Positions 36,223-48,514 of a DNA stretch of 64,000 nucleotides are shown one piece after another; the stretch's first letter is position 1, and the number at the start of each line of letters is the position of its first letter. The DNA is from Forsythia viridissima (taxonomy: Eukaryota > Streptophyta > Magnoliopsida > Lamiales > Oleaceae), in assembly GCA_030279155.1 (NCBI GenBank), contig CM059033.1:41405501-41469500 (forward strand), read 5' to 3'. A program made the translations under genes and the position numbers. The notes beneath the pieces were generated by a model. It did no database searches, had not been told where the DNA came from, and saw nothing but the letters and a program-made list of their open reading frames with translations.

Positions 36223-37681
36223 TTTTTTTTTTAATGATAATTTACCAAATTCTTGAATTTGAAATTTGATAAAAAGGCCAAAATTTAATTGGATGAGAAG
36301 ATTAAAAAAAAATTAATTTACTATTATTTGGGCTTAAACTGCAATTGTCCCGAGATTTGGGCCAAATGATCCAAGTCGGTTCAGTTTGGTTGGGCCGAAC
36401 CCAGCCCAATGCCCACCCTTGACCAATATTTTCTTCAATTTTGCAGTTTCACTACTTGATTATTTGCACGATAAATCTTTTATCTTTTTAATATCTCCAC
36501 TTTAATCCCTAGATTTTCTCTTCATTTCAATTTCATCCTCTTTTATTTCCATATCAATGTCCTTCAAATTTTGAATGTTTGCAAGTTGATTCCCATATTT
36601 CTACTTTTATTTTAATTTAGTCATTTTTGTCAATTTCACTCAAAATACCACCAAATTCGAGTTTTAACCTACAATAATAAAATCAACACATACAATACAC
36701 TAAAAACGCTCACAATAGTCCACATTTAACGGCTTAGATAAGTATAAAGATGTGAAAAGCAAGAAAGTAGTGAAGTTGAAGAAGCTTGGATTTCCATTAT
36801 TTTTGGTACTAGTTTTTGTCGTGAAATTTTATAAGCTGCGTGTTTTGTTTGTTGTACTAAATGCACACATGTCATCTATTTACAGTTGAATTGGTATTTC
36901 TTATCGTTGCAAAAATGTAGAACTCTCACTTATTATTATATTGAAATTTTTAACCCGCATATGTTGACTTGCATTGCCAGATGGATACTAGGTTTTGGAC
37001 CATGCTAGTTGTACACACTCCTTTATACTCTCCTTTACACCATCACACGTGTCAAATATTAGTTGGTTCAAATTATTATTTATTTGGCCAAATAAATAAA
37101 GTAACCCAATCATTACTTGACACATGTAAGTGTGTAAGTTTTGAATGTACAAATAGCATTTTCCCTAGGTTTTATTTTGGCTTCTCAGACAGTTCTTGTT
37201 GTATTTCGTAATATGATTTACTTACGGACATGGATAAGTCTTGTTGTACTATGTTGAATAAAATATATTTCTCTACTATTTTTTTAGTCTTTGTGTAGTC
37301 TTTATTTTTAAAAATTTATTTTTCCTCAAACTCATTTTTAATTTTACAAGAATCCACAATTTTTATCAATTTTTCAACTATACATTTCATTTTTTTTAAT
37401 TAAAAGTTTATAAAAATCTAATTTTTATCTACACTAAATAAGCACTTAGTGTTTAATGTATTGAACATGAAGATATAAAAAATAAGCACAAATTTGTTTT
37501 AGATTTTAAGCACCCTAGTGGAGCTTAGATGACTGAGAGATTGGAATTCATATTGAATATGAATAATGTCAGAGCAGGTTACAAATGGGGGCGGAAAGCA
37601 GACACTGTTAGCACCAAGAAAGCACGTTATACCTGCTTGCTGGTGCACTTAAGCCAAGAAAATAATCAATTTAAATTAAAT

Positions 37682-37684
<3 letters not shown>
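36223..37684. other. Intergenic stretch, nothing recognised
   Basis: AT-rich with no gene-like reading frame or clear element ends. Confidence 0.4.

Positions 37685-37739
<55 letters not shown>
37685..37739. repeat. (AT)n microsatellite, Helitron target
   Basis: A TA dinucleotide run of ~54 bp is broken at 37740 by a Helitron; on the other side of that element (40267 on) the sequence resumes as tatatataaa. This fits insertion between A and T. Confidence 0.85.
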
Positions 37740-37740
<1 letters not shown>

Positions 37741-38599
37741 TAGTTTTGACTACGTGCAATGCACGTATGTAAAAAATGTAGGAAAAAATTTTAAAATTAT
37801 TCATACAATCATTTTTAAGTGAGGCTAAGATGCATTCGGTTTGGTAACTCACCATACCAATATAAAACACAGCATAATAAACTCATAAACCAAAGTATTG
37901 TATCCAATAATATTATGTTAAATAGCAACAATAGTCTCCAATCTACATTCATAATTAGGGAGAGGGGAGCATGTTGCCCTATGCTTAAAAGAAACTTCAA
38001 AGTAAGTTACTTTTAACCACAGCTAAACATGCTCAAAGGTACATCGGCTAGGCCGTCACAGTTACACGGATGGCAACATCAAAAGACGCAGTTATTTGGC
38101 ATCCAACAGCCTAAAAGCAGCAGCAGCACTCCTCCAACACACAGCAACAGCAAAGAGCGGCGAAGCTGCAATAAAATCATGTTATTAGTCCAATGCAATC
38201 TAAGATAGTTTTGCATCTCTTCAACTTCTTCATGAACCTGGCATTAATTTGTGTCATTTCTATTTTATATAATTATGTTCTTTGTTCATCTTTGTAACTA
38301 TGTTCGTTGTTCATCTTTGTAATTGTATAGCTCACTTTTAGAAATATAAGCTTGAGCAATTTTCTCAGTTGCTATTTATTCATAAATATAAAACCAGTTG
38401 CTAATGATATTTGTTATTTAGTTAGCTTCTTGGAATTTAAATTTCAGCCACTTATTGTTGTTCATCTTTGTCAATTGCTAAAAAAATCATTGCCCATATC
38501 CCTGTATGTTATATCTCTAAGACAATCTGCTAACTTTCTGGATAATCGATATTTCTTTGCCCAGAAATTTAATCACTTATATTAATGAGAGCTCACCAA

Positions 38600-39240
38600 C
38601 CAAAGGTTGCCAAGATTAGACAAAAAAATCAAGTCAATTAAAAATAAAAATGAAAGGAAACGGATTACAATTGTTGTGTCCTGCTGAAAATACCACTACA
38701 TGAATTAAAAACATGCAAGGTAAATTTAATTAAAAATCTAAAGTTGCAAGGTAAATTTAAATGCGATTACTATTTTATTGTACTAAATCATCTTTTTTCA
38801 TTGCTCAAGGAAAAGGAAGCAATGAAATTTAGTTGCCAAGATCTGAACAACCTTTTTTTTTTTTAACTAAATTGGCAACCATATTTGGACTTTGTAGTAA
38901 CAGTGTTCACTGAAGAAAATCTCGGCAACCAAACCAAGTCTGGTTGCCGAGATTCTCTACAACCTTCTTTCGTTGCCCCAAATTTAATCTGTAACTATCT
39001 TTTCAAGTTATTTTTTTAAATTGTTTACTAAATGTGATTACTTGAAAATATTTGTTAGAATTTAAATGTGCTTTAGTCCTCCTAAAAACCCATAAATTCA
39101 GGTAACTTTTATTGGCTAAAGCTTGGTAACCAAGTATGGGTTGCCGAGGTTGAATCTTGGCAACCCATATTTGATTGCCGAGGCAACCAACAAAAGGGTT
39201 GCCGAGAATCTCGGCTAACCTTCTTTGGTTGCCGAGTTTA
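38600..39240. repeat. Array of GGTTGCCGAG / CTCGGCAACC words
   Basis: At least ten direct and inverted copies of (G)GTTGCCGAG or CTCGGCAACC occur, most densely at 38918-38960 and 39120-39235. They resemble subterminal repeats of a DNA transposon (possibly a CACTA fragment) carried inside the Helitron. No terminal repeats of such an element were found. Confidence 0.6.
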
Positions 39241-39596
39241 ATCATCATGATGTATTTAATATTGTCATTGTGCTTATTTTCAGAATTGAAAATATTCTGA
39301 AAATAGAAGGCATACTAAAATATATTATTTTTGGGTATAAGTCATTAATATAATAACTTCCACTATGGAATCGATTATACTGAAGTTGTGCTGATATTGC
39401 CTCTTCTCCGTAAAATATGGAAATCATAAATTGTTAAATAGGATGTGTGACTTATTTGAGTCCAATTTGCAATGTTGTTGGGCAATTTCCCAAAGTTATT
39501 GCTGGTGATCATATGGTAGCAGTGAGCAATGTTTTCAACGGCATATAATTCAAATATTATTGTTTTCTTCTTTTGTTTATTAACAGATATGCTTAG

Positions 39597-39758
39597 TCTG
39601 ACGATGCAAGTGAAGAGTTTGACAAGGAAGATACTTTAACACTCATTAAACCATCCCTACTGACCACAAAAGATGTTAGGAGTCCTTCCAAACTCAGATC
39701 AGTAGAAAGTGGCAATGGTTTATCCCATGGAGATCCTGAGGAAGACAAGACTGAGTAA
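39597..39758 (+). pseudogene. Possible captured exon inside Helitron
   Basis: An acceptor-like TTTATTAACAG (ending 39586) precedes a 53-codon open stretch ending in TAA. An in-frame TAG at 39594-39596 lies between acceptor and open stretch. The peptide is acidic and Ser/Lys-rich (SDDASEEFDKEDTLT, then GDPEEDKTE), which looks like the C-terminal tail of a host protein. I do not recognise the parent gene. Confidence 0.3.
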
Positions 39759-41331
39759 AGTAAAACATTCAACTTATTTCATAGGCAGAGGTGCCATAGC
39801 CTTATGATCATTTGAGTTTCGATCAATGTCTTGTAGAAATGACCATGGTGGAAGTCAGGAAGGCCATTTACTAAAATACAACTGGAGTCACACTCTTGTT
39901 AATAATACTTACAATAGACATTAAAGCTTCAAAATGTTGTAATAATACTTACAATGTTTGAAAATCTGAATTTTAGGATCCAATCTCTCAAAACTCAGTT
40001 CCACTTTGAATTCTAGAATTCTAGAATTCTAGTTATAATGGTGAATAAAATCTGCTGTTAATAGAAACAAATTAAAATTAAAGTTGTAAAAGGACGGAGC
40101 TAAATTTGGATTCTTGTCAATAAAAGTCTGCTCAGCTTGAAAAGTAGCTTCAAAAATATTAGAAAATAAAACAAATTATAGTTGTAAAAAGAAGTTCAAA
40201 AACGACGGCGTGTAGGACGAAAAAGTGAACAGTAAAAAATTTAAGGCTCTTATATTATTGTAAGGATATATATAAATCCTTTAAATTAAAACAACTTGGG
40301 GGCGGCTCAGATGATTAATCTAAATTATCTTATGTTTCTGATATCCCATCTGCCCTTTATTTAATTAACAAGATATTGACTGCACATCTTTGTACCTATT
40401 CCCTTACTAATATTTTATTTTTCTGTCACTCAATGTTTTGACCTATGTTTTATTTGTTTTTTTCCTTCACTATTCTTCTATTTTTTTGTGTATTCAAATT
40501 TACTGCACGAATATTGGACTCGAAGATTCTCGTTTTAAACTAGTGTCCAAATTAATCAAACGGAATTGAGAGACGTGACAAAGTCGTTTTAATTAAACAA
40601 TTAATATCTATTTTGTGTTGTTTAATTGACTATACATTCTTTGAAGGGATCCAACCTTATTTTTTTTAAAACAATTAATGTCCGCGGACTAGCCATTAAT
40701 TAATTATACCGTTGGTTAAATTGTTACTTAAGAGCATTTCTAATGCAAACTGGATTACATTAATAAGTTTGGCACATGAACATCCCCATCCCCATTCATC
40801 CCAAGTATCACTTTCATCACCAACCATTATGTCACATACTTACTTGTTTTTTGTCACCAACCATTTCTTGTACCAACTCTTGAATGCTTCCACATCTGGT
40901 GCGTATGGGAGGTACAACCCAACTTTGAATGCAAACGTACCCTTCACCACACGCTTCGCAGTAGAAGTTCCCACTGTAGAAGTACCCACCGTAGAATCAT
41001 ATTGATTAACCCATGGGGACTGAAGAAGTGCGGCAGGTTTCTTTTGCCTTTTCAGGGGTGTATCGGGAGTGACTTCATCATCCATCTAAAATGTCCCAAA
41101 AAAATTAAAAAGTGTCAAGTTATATTGTGCAGAACACACAAAAATAAGTCTTTTAAATGAAAAATAATCAAACAAACAATTGCCTATTCAATTTTATGTT
41201 TAGCTAAAACAACTGCCGCAATCTCATCAATTTTTTGCCAATCCTCATTTTTCAATTCAACATCATCATCATTTACATCAAACGTCTGCATAAAAATGTA
41301 CAAAAGATTACTTTTTTGCAGTACAAAAAAC

Positions 41332-41339
<8 letters not shown>

Positions 41340-41371
<32 letters not shown>

Positions 41372-43164
41372 AGAAGAGCCGTCAAAAATTTATTTTCCCG
41401 CCTAAATACTTTCCTATTTAGAATTTTTATTTTTTTTAGAGTTTCCATAAATGAATTTTTTTAATAACATTAAATGTTCATTCTTAATACTGTATTTAAT
41501 AGCTGTCTGATTTTGTAGTTTTTCAATTGGAGTATCTCTATCTACCTTCTAATTTAGTTATCATTACAAAAACTAATTTAGTTTTGTTATCATTACAAAA
41601 TTAATTATACAATGCGTTTTAATTAAATTATCTATATTTAAAATATTTAATTAATTAATTAATTAATCTTATCTTCATTTTGGTCAAAATATGCACGAGT
41701 TTTTCAATGCTAATTAAAATTTAAGAAATCACATTTAAACTTTTGTCATAGTTTAAATGTGTTATTCAATTTTCATTAATCCTTACTTTATAACTTTTCA
41801 AAAAAAAAAAACAAAAAAACAAAAACAAAAAGTAACATACATAAGAAAATAGCCAAACATGTTTCAAATAGATTGAATGGTTATAGGACTATTATAAAAG
41901 TTGTACTCAACTAAAACACTATTATGACACGATTTAAGAGATCACATTTAAAATAGTGCATTTTCAAGATTATTATAGAAGATATCAATGCAAAAGAAAG
42001 AAAAAATGAGTCAAAATTCATATTTTCAAAGTTTTGTTATCATTGTAAAAATTAATTTTTCAATACGTTTTAAATTTAATTATCTAATTAATTTAATTTA
42101 ATTAATTAATTTATCTTTGTTTTGGTCAACGTATGCATGGGTTTAATACTAATTAAAATATAGTGTTTGGTCAACTTGAAATGAATAAATAATAATTTTA
42201 TTGAACTAATAATGGGTTGAAAATTATATAAAATACTTAATTTGAATTTTTTACAAAGTAAAATAAAAATTCCCAGAGTCATCTTTCTAATTAACAAATT
42301 CTGTTAATTGAATAATAAATAAATAAATAATTAGTCAAATGACTTTTGATGTTAGTTATTATTCTTATTCATTTTAATTTGGAATTTTTAGTTTTGTATT
42401 ATTTTGCAATTTAAAAAAGTTCAAGAATGAATGTGTTTCATTGGTTTTTGTTGTGGATGGTCTTTTATTTTTATGGGAGGAAGCTTTGTAGAAAAAGAAA
42501 TTGAATATAAATATTGGGTAGAAATATATAATTTTGTGTAATAAGAAAATAGAATAAATAAAGTTGTATTAGTAGTGTAGTCAATAAATTTCTAAAAAGT
42601 TTATTTACGGAGAAGATAGATGAAAGAGAAATTATTTTTTCGAATGTAGAATTAATAGTAATTAAAATTTTTTTAAAAAAATGCATGGATATTTTAGAAG
42701 TGCTGTCAAAATTTTATTTTCCCACCTAAATACTTTTATATTAGAATTTCTATTTTTTTTTTCAGTTTCCATAAATGGATTTTTTTAATAGTATTAAAGG
42801 TTCATTCTTAATACTGCATTTAATAGCCGTCTGATTTTGTAGTTTTTCAATTGGAGTCCCTCCATCTACCTTATAATTTAGTTATCATTACAAAAACTAA
42901 TTTAGTTTTGTTATCATTATAAAATTAATTATCCAATACGTTTTAATTTAATTATCTATATTTAAAATATTTAATTAATTTAATTAATTAATCTTATCTT
43001 TATTTTGGTACAAAAAAAATGCATGGATTTTTTAATACTAATTAAGATTTAAGATATTGCATTTTCAAGATTATTTTATTATAACTAATTAACTTTTATA
43101 AATAACTATAGAAATAATTTTTTGTGATTACACTTCCCCGTGGATCGCACTGGTGCAACACTAG
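41340..43164 (+). mobile_element. Helitron 3' end and associated repeated block
   Basis: The 3' terminus at 43137-43164 has hairpin CCCGTGGATCGCACTGG (one mismatch in a 6-bp stem), then TGCAACACTAG and T. The 5' boundary is uncertain; an (AT)n run at 41334-41368 precedes a segment starting aaacagaagagccgtc. That segment (41378-41730) is repeated at 42700-43050 with ~85-90% identity by eye, and a shorter part recurs near 42040-42160. The structure suggests one Helitron inserted in or beside another of the same family. It lies in an intron of the DUF1985 gene. Confidence 0.55.
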
Positions 43165-43639
43165 TAACAAAGTAAAAACACAAAATAAAGTGTGAAAAAA
43201 ATACATCTTGATGCATTTTTTTTTTTTTTGCTAAACTATGATCAGCAACATCATCAACAATCATCCAATCCTATTCATTAAAATTTATTATATCTTCATC
43301 AATAGACTAAATCAAAAATAAATAAGTCACATTATATAGTGCACAATAACAAAAAAGTAAATCTCAAATTAAAAATACAATGCATTTGGAATTGAATAAT
43401 ACATTTTCCACATTAGTTTCAGCTGGCATCTCAATACTTTTTCCAGTCGAATCAAACTCAATACCCAATGAAAAACTAAGACAATCAGTTGCATTCTTTT
43501 TCATGTCCATTGTATCATTAGCAACATTTTCCGCATCATTCTAGACATAAAAATAAATAAAAAGTCTCATACATATCTATATAAAAAGTGACATAAATAT
43601 CTTAAAAGTGACTTACATTTTTGAAAAAGAAACATACTT

Positions 43640-44010
43640 ATAGTAAAAAGTGACATATCAAAAAGTAACATACTTTGTCACTTTCTTATTAAAAAGTGAC
43701 ACACTATGTCACTTTCTTGTTAAAAAGTGACATACTGTGTCACTTTCTTATTAAAAATTACATATAGAGTTTTTGGGCTTCCAAATCAACCACATCAACT
43801 TTATCATCACCCTATTCCATTTCTCTCAACATTTTCACAAAAATAAAATAAAAGTGACAAACATCTCTAAAAAGTGACATAGAACTAAAAAAGTGACATA
43901 CATATATATATTCAAAGTGACATAAATCTAAAAAAGTGACAACATATATTAAAAAGTAACATACATTTCTGAAAAAAGTGACTTAGATCTAAAAATGTGA
44001 CATACCTTCA
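43640..44010. repeat. AAAAGTGACAT word array, distal part
   Basis: About 18 copies of AAAAGTGACAT or AGTGTCACTTT-like inverse forms occur. Palindromic pairs such as taaaaagtgacatactgtgtcactttcttatta lie at 43690-43750. It lies between two exons of the DUF1985 gene. Confidence 0.75.
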
Positions 44011-45609
44011 ACATTTGCAAGTCATTCACTTTACTTTCAACATTTGCCACCCGTTATAGAATTTTTTCATTCGATCTCTTCAAGTTGTTTTATTTGTTTC
44101 TCAATTTGAATATTAAATTGAACTTTGATTTCAAGCTCAGCTAGTCGATTCTGAATTTCTTCATTTGATTTTATTTTCAACTCTATATCTGTCAAGCATT
44201 TCAAAATAATGTTATTTGATTCCACTTTGGCCTCAATTTCTGCCAGCCGTTTCAAAATTTCTTCATTTGATTGAAGTTTCACTTAATCTCTGCTACACGT
44301 TTCAATATTTCTTCATTTGATTCAGAATGTCTCTGAAAATACAAAAATCAGAGAAAAACACATAATCATAAGAAACAATAAACAAAAAAGGTATAGAAAG
44401 CATAAAAAGGTAAATAAATGCTCAAAAAACTCAACTGTCTTTTTTTTCTTCAACTTTGAAGAACTGTCATCGCCAACTAATGTTTCTTGGGCTGTAATCA
44501 TCAACTTTGACTGATGAATAATAGGATGCTCAAAGTTGTCATCGTCATTAGTGTTTTGTCCTTGAGATTTGCAATTCTCAAACAACCTCTCAGTATACGC
44601 CACATCATTCTCTGCGTCAGTTATCCTAACATCATTAACTTCTATCTACAAAAACACATATTCATAAATTTAAAATAACAAACAGTAATGAAAAATGTAA
44701 AGAAAAAGTGCATAAATAATAAATAGAGCTTATTTTAATCAAGTCAAAAATACGTTTGTGCAATTGTAAAGATGTCAAATGCACATTAGAACTCCAACTC
44801 AAGATCCGAGGAAGTGATAGCTTGTACTTCACACAAAAAAATTTCTCAGCTATTGTAGGAATAGACTCGTATATCCAAACTTGGAAAGCAAGAAGAAAAC
44901 CATTAAGCCTATTATCCAATTTTTGTTTTGAAGGATCTAACTTCATGATCCTCTTACTGAATGCACCCTTCAGAGACATTAAAATCAAACTATATAACTC
45001 ATTCCCCTATGGAAAAAATTCAATTTCACCCGATTCAACAAGTACAAAAATTGAATCAACACATTTATGGTATAATGTGGCAAATAAGAATGACGAACTA
45101 AGATAAATAATACCAACATCCATCATATCCTTGTCAACAGTATCAGATGGCAACACTTTAAACACATTTTCAAAACACTCTGTTGAAATGCTATCATAAT
45201 TCTTGAAATATTTGTCCTTAATCATACTATTACGCATTCTATACTTAGTAAAATCACCATTACCCACGCATCGAAGTCAAGACATTAGACAAAATTCTTC
45301 AATAGAAAATCTGACCAGTTTGCCACTGATGTTGAACCATAATTCATTTATATTTTGTTGCTTCACCTGCCTTAATAACAACTGGTGAAGCAACTGAACC
45401 TGAATCACCATTTTTTTTAAATCAAGATATGGTCCAAAGCATGTTTCCTTAAACATTTGCTTTTGTGTTTCAGTAAGCTTGTCGTTTAAGATTTTGATCA
45501 CTATATGTGGTGAGTAGAAGGTGACTTTGCCAGAAAACCAATAGGTCTGGAGAATCAATAGCTCACAGTCCTACAAAAAAAAATAATAAAGATGTTAGTT
45601 AAATAATAA

Positions 45610-47270
45610 TTTTATAGAATGAACATATATTAAATAAAAGTGACACATTGTCACTTTTTAAAGTGAAAAGTGACATGCTCTGTCAACTTTTTAAATAAAA
45701 AGTAACAAACATCTCCAAAAAGTGACAAACATCTTCAAAAAGTGACATACATCTCTTCAAAATGATATATATCCAAAAATGTGACATGCAACTATTTTAA
45801 AGTGACATATTTCTTTAAAAACAGTGATCATAAAGTCTATTTATTAGTTTACACATTAAAACTTATTGTATCTATGTAAGTAAAAAGTGACGTAGATAAA
45901 AAAAAACAGTGACCATATAATCTATTTGTTAGTTTGGATGTTCATACTTATTGTATTTATATATTAAATAAAAGTGACATGCTTTGTCACTTTTTAAGTA
46001 AAAAGTAAAAAGTGACAAACATCTCCAAAAAGTGGAATACTTCTTTTCAAAATGATATAGATCTAAAAATGTGACATTCATCTATTTTAAAGTGACATAT
46101 ATCTACAACAACAGTGATCATAAAGTCTATTTACTAGTTTGCAGATTTAAACTTATTGTACCTATATAAGTAAAAAATGACAAACACCTCTTAAAAGTGA
46201 CATACATCTCTTTAAAAGTGACATACATCTTAATAAATAATGATCATACAATCTATTTGTTAGTTTGGATGTTCATACTTATTGTATTTATATATTACAT
46301 AAAAGTGTCATGATCTGTCACTTTTTACTTAAAAAGTGACATGCTCTGTTAATTTTTACTTGTCACTTTTACTTAAAAAGTGACAAACATCTCTAAAAAG
46401 TGACAAACATCTTCAAAAAGTGGCATACATCTCATCAAAATTATATAGATTTAAAAATGTGACATTCATATCTTTTAAAGTGACATATATCTACAACAAC
46501 AATGATCATAAAGTCTATTTATTAGTTTGCACATTCAAACTTATTGTCTCAATACGTAGATCTCTTTAAAAGTGACATACATCTCAAAAAATAGTTATCA
46601 TACAATCTATTTGTTAGTTTGGATGTTTATACTTATTGTATTTATATGTTACATAAAAGTGACATGCTCTGTGACTTTTTAAGTAAAAAGTAACAAACAT
46701 CTCTAAAAAGTGACAAACATCTTCAAAAAGTGGCATACATCTTTTCAAAATAATATAGATCTAAAAATGTGACATTCATATCTTTTAAAGTGATATATAT
46801 CTACAACAACAGTGATCATAAAATCTATTTACTAGTTTGCATATTCAAACTTATTGTACCCTATATAAGTAAAAAGTGACAAACATCTCTTAAAAGTGAC
46901 GTAGATCTCTTTAAAAGTGACATACATATCAAAAAATAGTGATCATACAATCTATTTGTTAGATTGGGTATTCATACTTATTGCAATTTATATATTACAT
47001 AAAAGTGACATGCTCTGTCATTTTTTAAGTAAAAAGTGACAAAAATCTCAAAAAAATGACAAACATCTCCAAAAAAGTGATATACATTTTAAAAAATAGT
47101 GATCATACAATCTATTTGTTAGTTTAGATGTTCAAACTTATTGCATTAATATATTAGATAAAAGTAGAATGCTCTGTAACTTTTTAAGAAAAAGTGACAA
47201 ACATCTCCAAAAAGTGACAAATATATCAAAAAGTTGCATACAGTTCAAAAAACATTGATCATACCATCAA
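45610..47270. repeat. Higher-order tandem array built from AAAAGTGACAT words, unit ~350 bp
   Basis: About four to five units. In each, several words (aaaaagtgacaaacatct, aaaagtgacatacatct, taaaagtgacatgctctgtcacttttt) are followed by gatcataaagtctatttatt and gatcatacaatctatttgttagtttggatg. The second phrase recurs at 45910, 46234, 46591, 46942 and 47100, i.e. ~325-357 bp apart in most cases. The array fills the first intron of the DUF1985 gene. Confidence 0.8.
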
Positions 47271-48259
47271 TTTTTTAGTTTGCATGTTTAAACTTATTGC
47301 ATTTGGAATATGAACTAACATATCAAACGAGAATGGACATATTTTCATACATGATATATTCAAAAAATAGGTTGGTGAAATTGAATACCATCAAATTACA
47401 CTTTAATTTCATTTTGGTATATCATTGATTTGGTAATGGTTTCAATGTGTTATTAGATTCCTAAACGCACCATCATCAACCAGTTGATCATTAAAAACAT
47501 AAATGCAATTTCACATAACAAAAAATCCCTCAAAATATAAAAATGTCACACATCAACCGTTGTCACTGATTTTCCTAACATCATAAATTGAATAATAATG
47601 GAAAACATAAATTCGATTTCACAAAGCAAAAAATCTCTTAAAATGTAAAAATTAAAGCAATCGAAAAAATATAGAAATAAAGAATAAACGGACAATATTT
47701 TTCATCTTTTTTGAAGATCATTCGGCTGAACTACACTTTCTCTTCATTCCTGAAGATTCTGCAATGATTATTTCTCCTTCTCCAACCATGTTGAACAATA
47801 TAGTGTTAAAATATAGAAGAAACAGACAGAAAACTACGGATTAGCGAAGGAATTTGAGGAATTTTCGCCAGAAATCGCAGAGAAAAAACGAGAGGTAGGG
47901 TTTAAGGCACTGTAGTAATTAATTTTCTATTTTTACCCTTCCATATTCTGATATATTAAAGAATTCTATTTTTCAATTTTTTTAAAAATAACCGTATTTT
48001 TCAATTTTTTTTGAAAAATAGAGTAAGGGGCCTAATTTCCCCAAATTAAGATATATTTGTGTCCGTTTGTGGTGTCGTTTAATTACTTATGTGTACTAGA
48101 GAAGATTGCCTAATAAATTGGCTAAACTAAATGGGATTAATTAAAACGTAGGGCTTGTGACACTTTGTAAGATGGGTTGTTTCTTGGTTTAATATGTAAG
48201 TTGATTTTATTTTATGGATGCATTTCATGTGAGGGACGTCGGGATTTGGACCATGTATG

Positions 48260-48514
48260 TAGATGATGGAACTAAGTCACAAGAAATGATGATATTGATG
48301 TAATGCCAAATTTATTTAATCAAGTTAAAGGGCATAGACATTAGCATCAAATTCTTATTAATTCTTTATTTGAAGAGAAAAATATTGATGGAAATAAATT
48401 TATCATTGTTAGCGGGAAAAGTTGTGTTGTTCGGGATGAAATTGATATTCAATTGGAGAGTGATGTTGTTTAGAACAAAAAATGATGTTCAGGTGGAAAG
48501 TAATGTTGTTCGGA
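48260..48514 (+). pseudogene. Left part of a hAT/ZMYM1-like pseudogene split by CACTA insertion
   Basis: Repetitive GATGTTGTT-type sequence (for example gttgttcgggatgaaattgatattc, then aaagtaatgttgttcgg) continues in style across the CACTA element at 61924-61990 (ggatgaaagtaatattctag, then ggatgaaagtgatatttgg). The three bases gga stand on both sides of the insertion. The protein meaning of this left part is unclear; identity rests on the right part. Confidence 0.45.

Larger units (their letters stand above)
37740..40266 (-). mobile_element. Non-autonomous Helitron
   Basis: On the minus strand the element begins A|TCCTTACAATAATATAAGAG (40266) and ends with hairpin TACGTGCAATGCACGTA (37751-37767, perfect 8-bp stem), then GTCAAAACTAG|T. 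TC at the 5' end, a hairpin ~10 bp before CTAG, and insertion between A and T without duplication define Helitrons. No Rep/helicase gene is present. Inside are an array of GGTTGCCGAG words and a possible captured exon. Confidence 0.8.
40700..47789 (-). pseudogene. DUF1985 / Ulp1-accompanying MULE gene, broken by nonsense codons
   Basis: The first exon starts at ATG 47789 (MVGEGEIIIAESSGMKRKC) and has an in-frame TGA. After a ~2-kb repeat-filled intron comes the DUF1985 domain, 45570-44754: QMFKETCFGPYLDL, INELWFNISGKLVRFSIEEF and GFLLAFQVWIYESIP. One frame runs through it except for TGA at 45277-45279 and TAG at 45007-45009. An exon at 44646-44400 adds an acidic/basic linker. At 44330-44060 a heptad-like repeat (SNEEILKRLAEIE, three to four times) predicts a coiled coil. 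Exons at ~43550-43390 and 41085-40840 (KKPAALLQSPWV) match the linker before a C48/Ulp1 protease. The protease, which cleaves SUMO-like tags, is not seen. Confidence 0.6.
40700..48042 (-). mobile_element. Large MULE-like unit carrying a DUF1985/Ulp1-type gene
   Basis: The right end inverted reads GGGGAAATTAGGCCCCTTAC, related to the end of the MULE at 36222. A minus-strand gene starts ~250 bp inside it, as is usual for MULEs that express captured genes. The 9 bp beyond the right end are aaattaaga; I could not find a matching left copy, so the left boundary (~40700) is approximate. The unit has absorbed a Helitron (~41340-43164) and is full of AAAAGTGACAT words. MULEs carrying DUF1985 plus Ulp1 protease genes are known in plants. 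Confidence 0.55.

Noticed and set aside
37529..37822. Frame with a long Tyr-Ile repeat
   Set aside because: It is the translation of the (AT)n microsatellite and crosses the Helitron border at 37740.
38693..38720. CACTACATGAATTAAAA as the left end of a nested CACTA mini-element
   Set aside because: No matching inverted terminus or 3-bp duplication was found on the right side of the GGTTGCCGAG array.
43640..47270. CRISPR-like array of short repeats
   Set aside because: Word spacing is irregular, words occur in both orientations, spacers are related to each other, and the context is a plant transposon.
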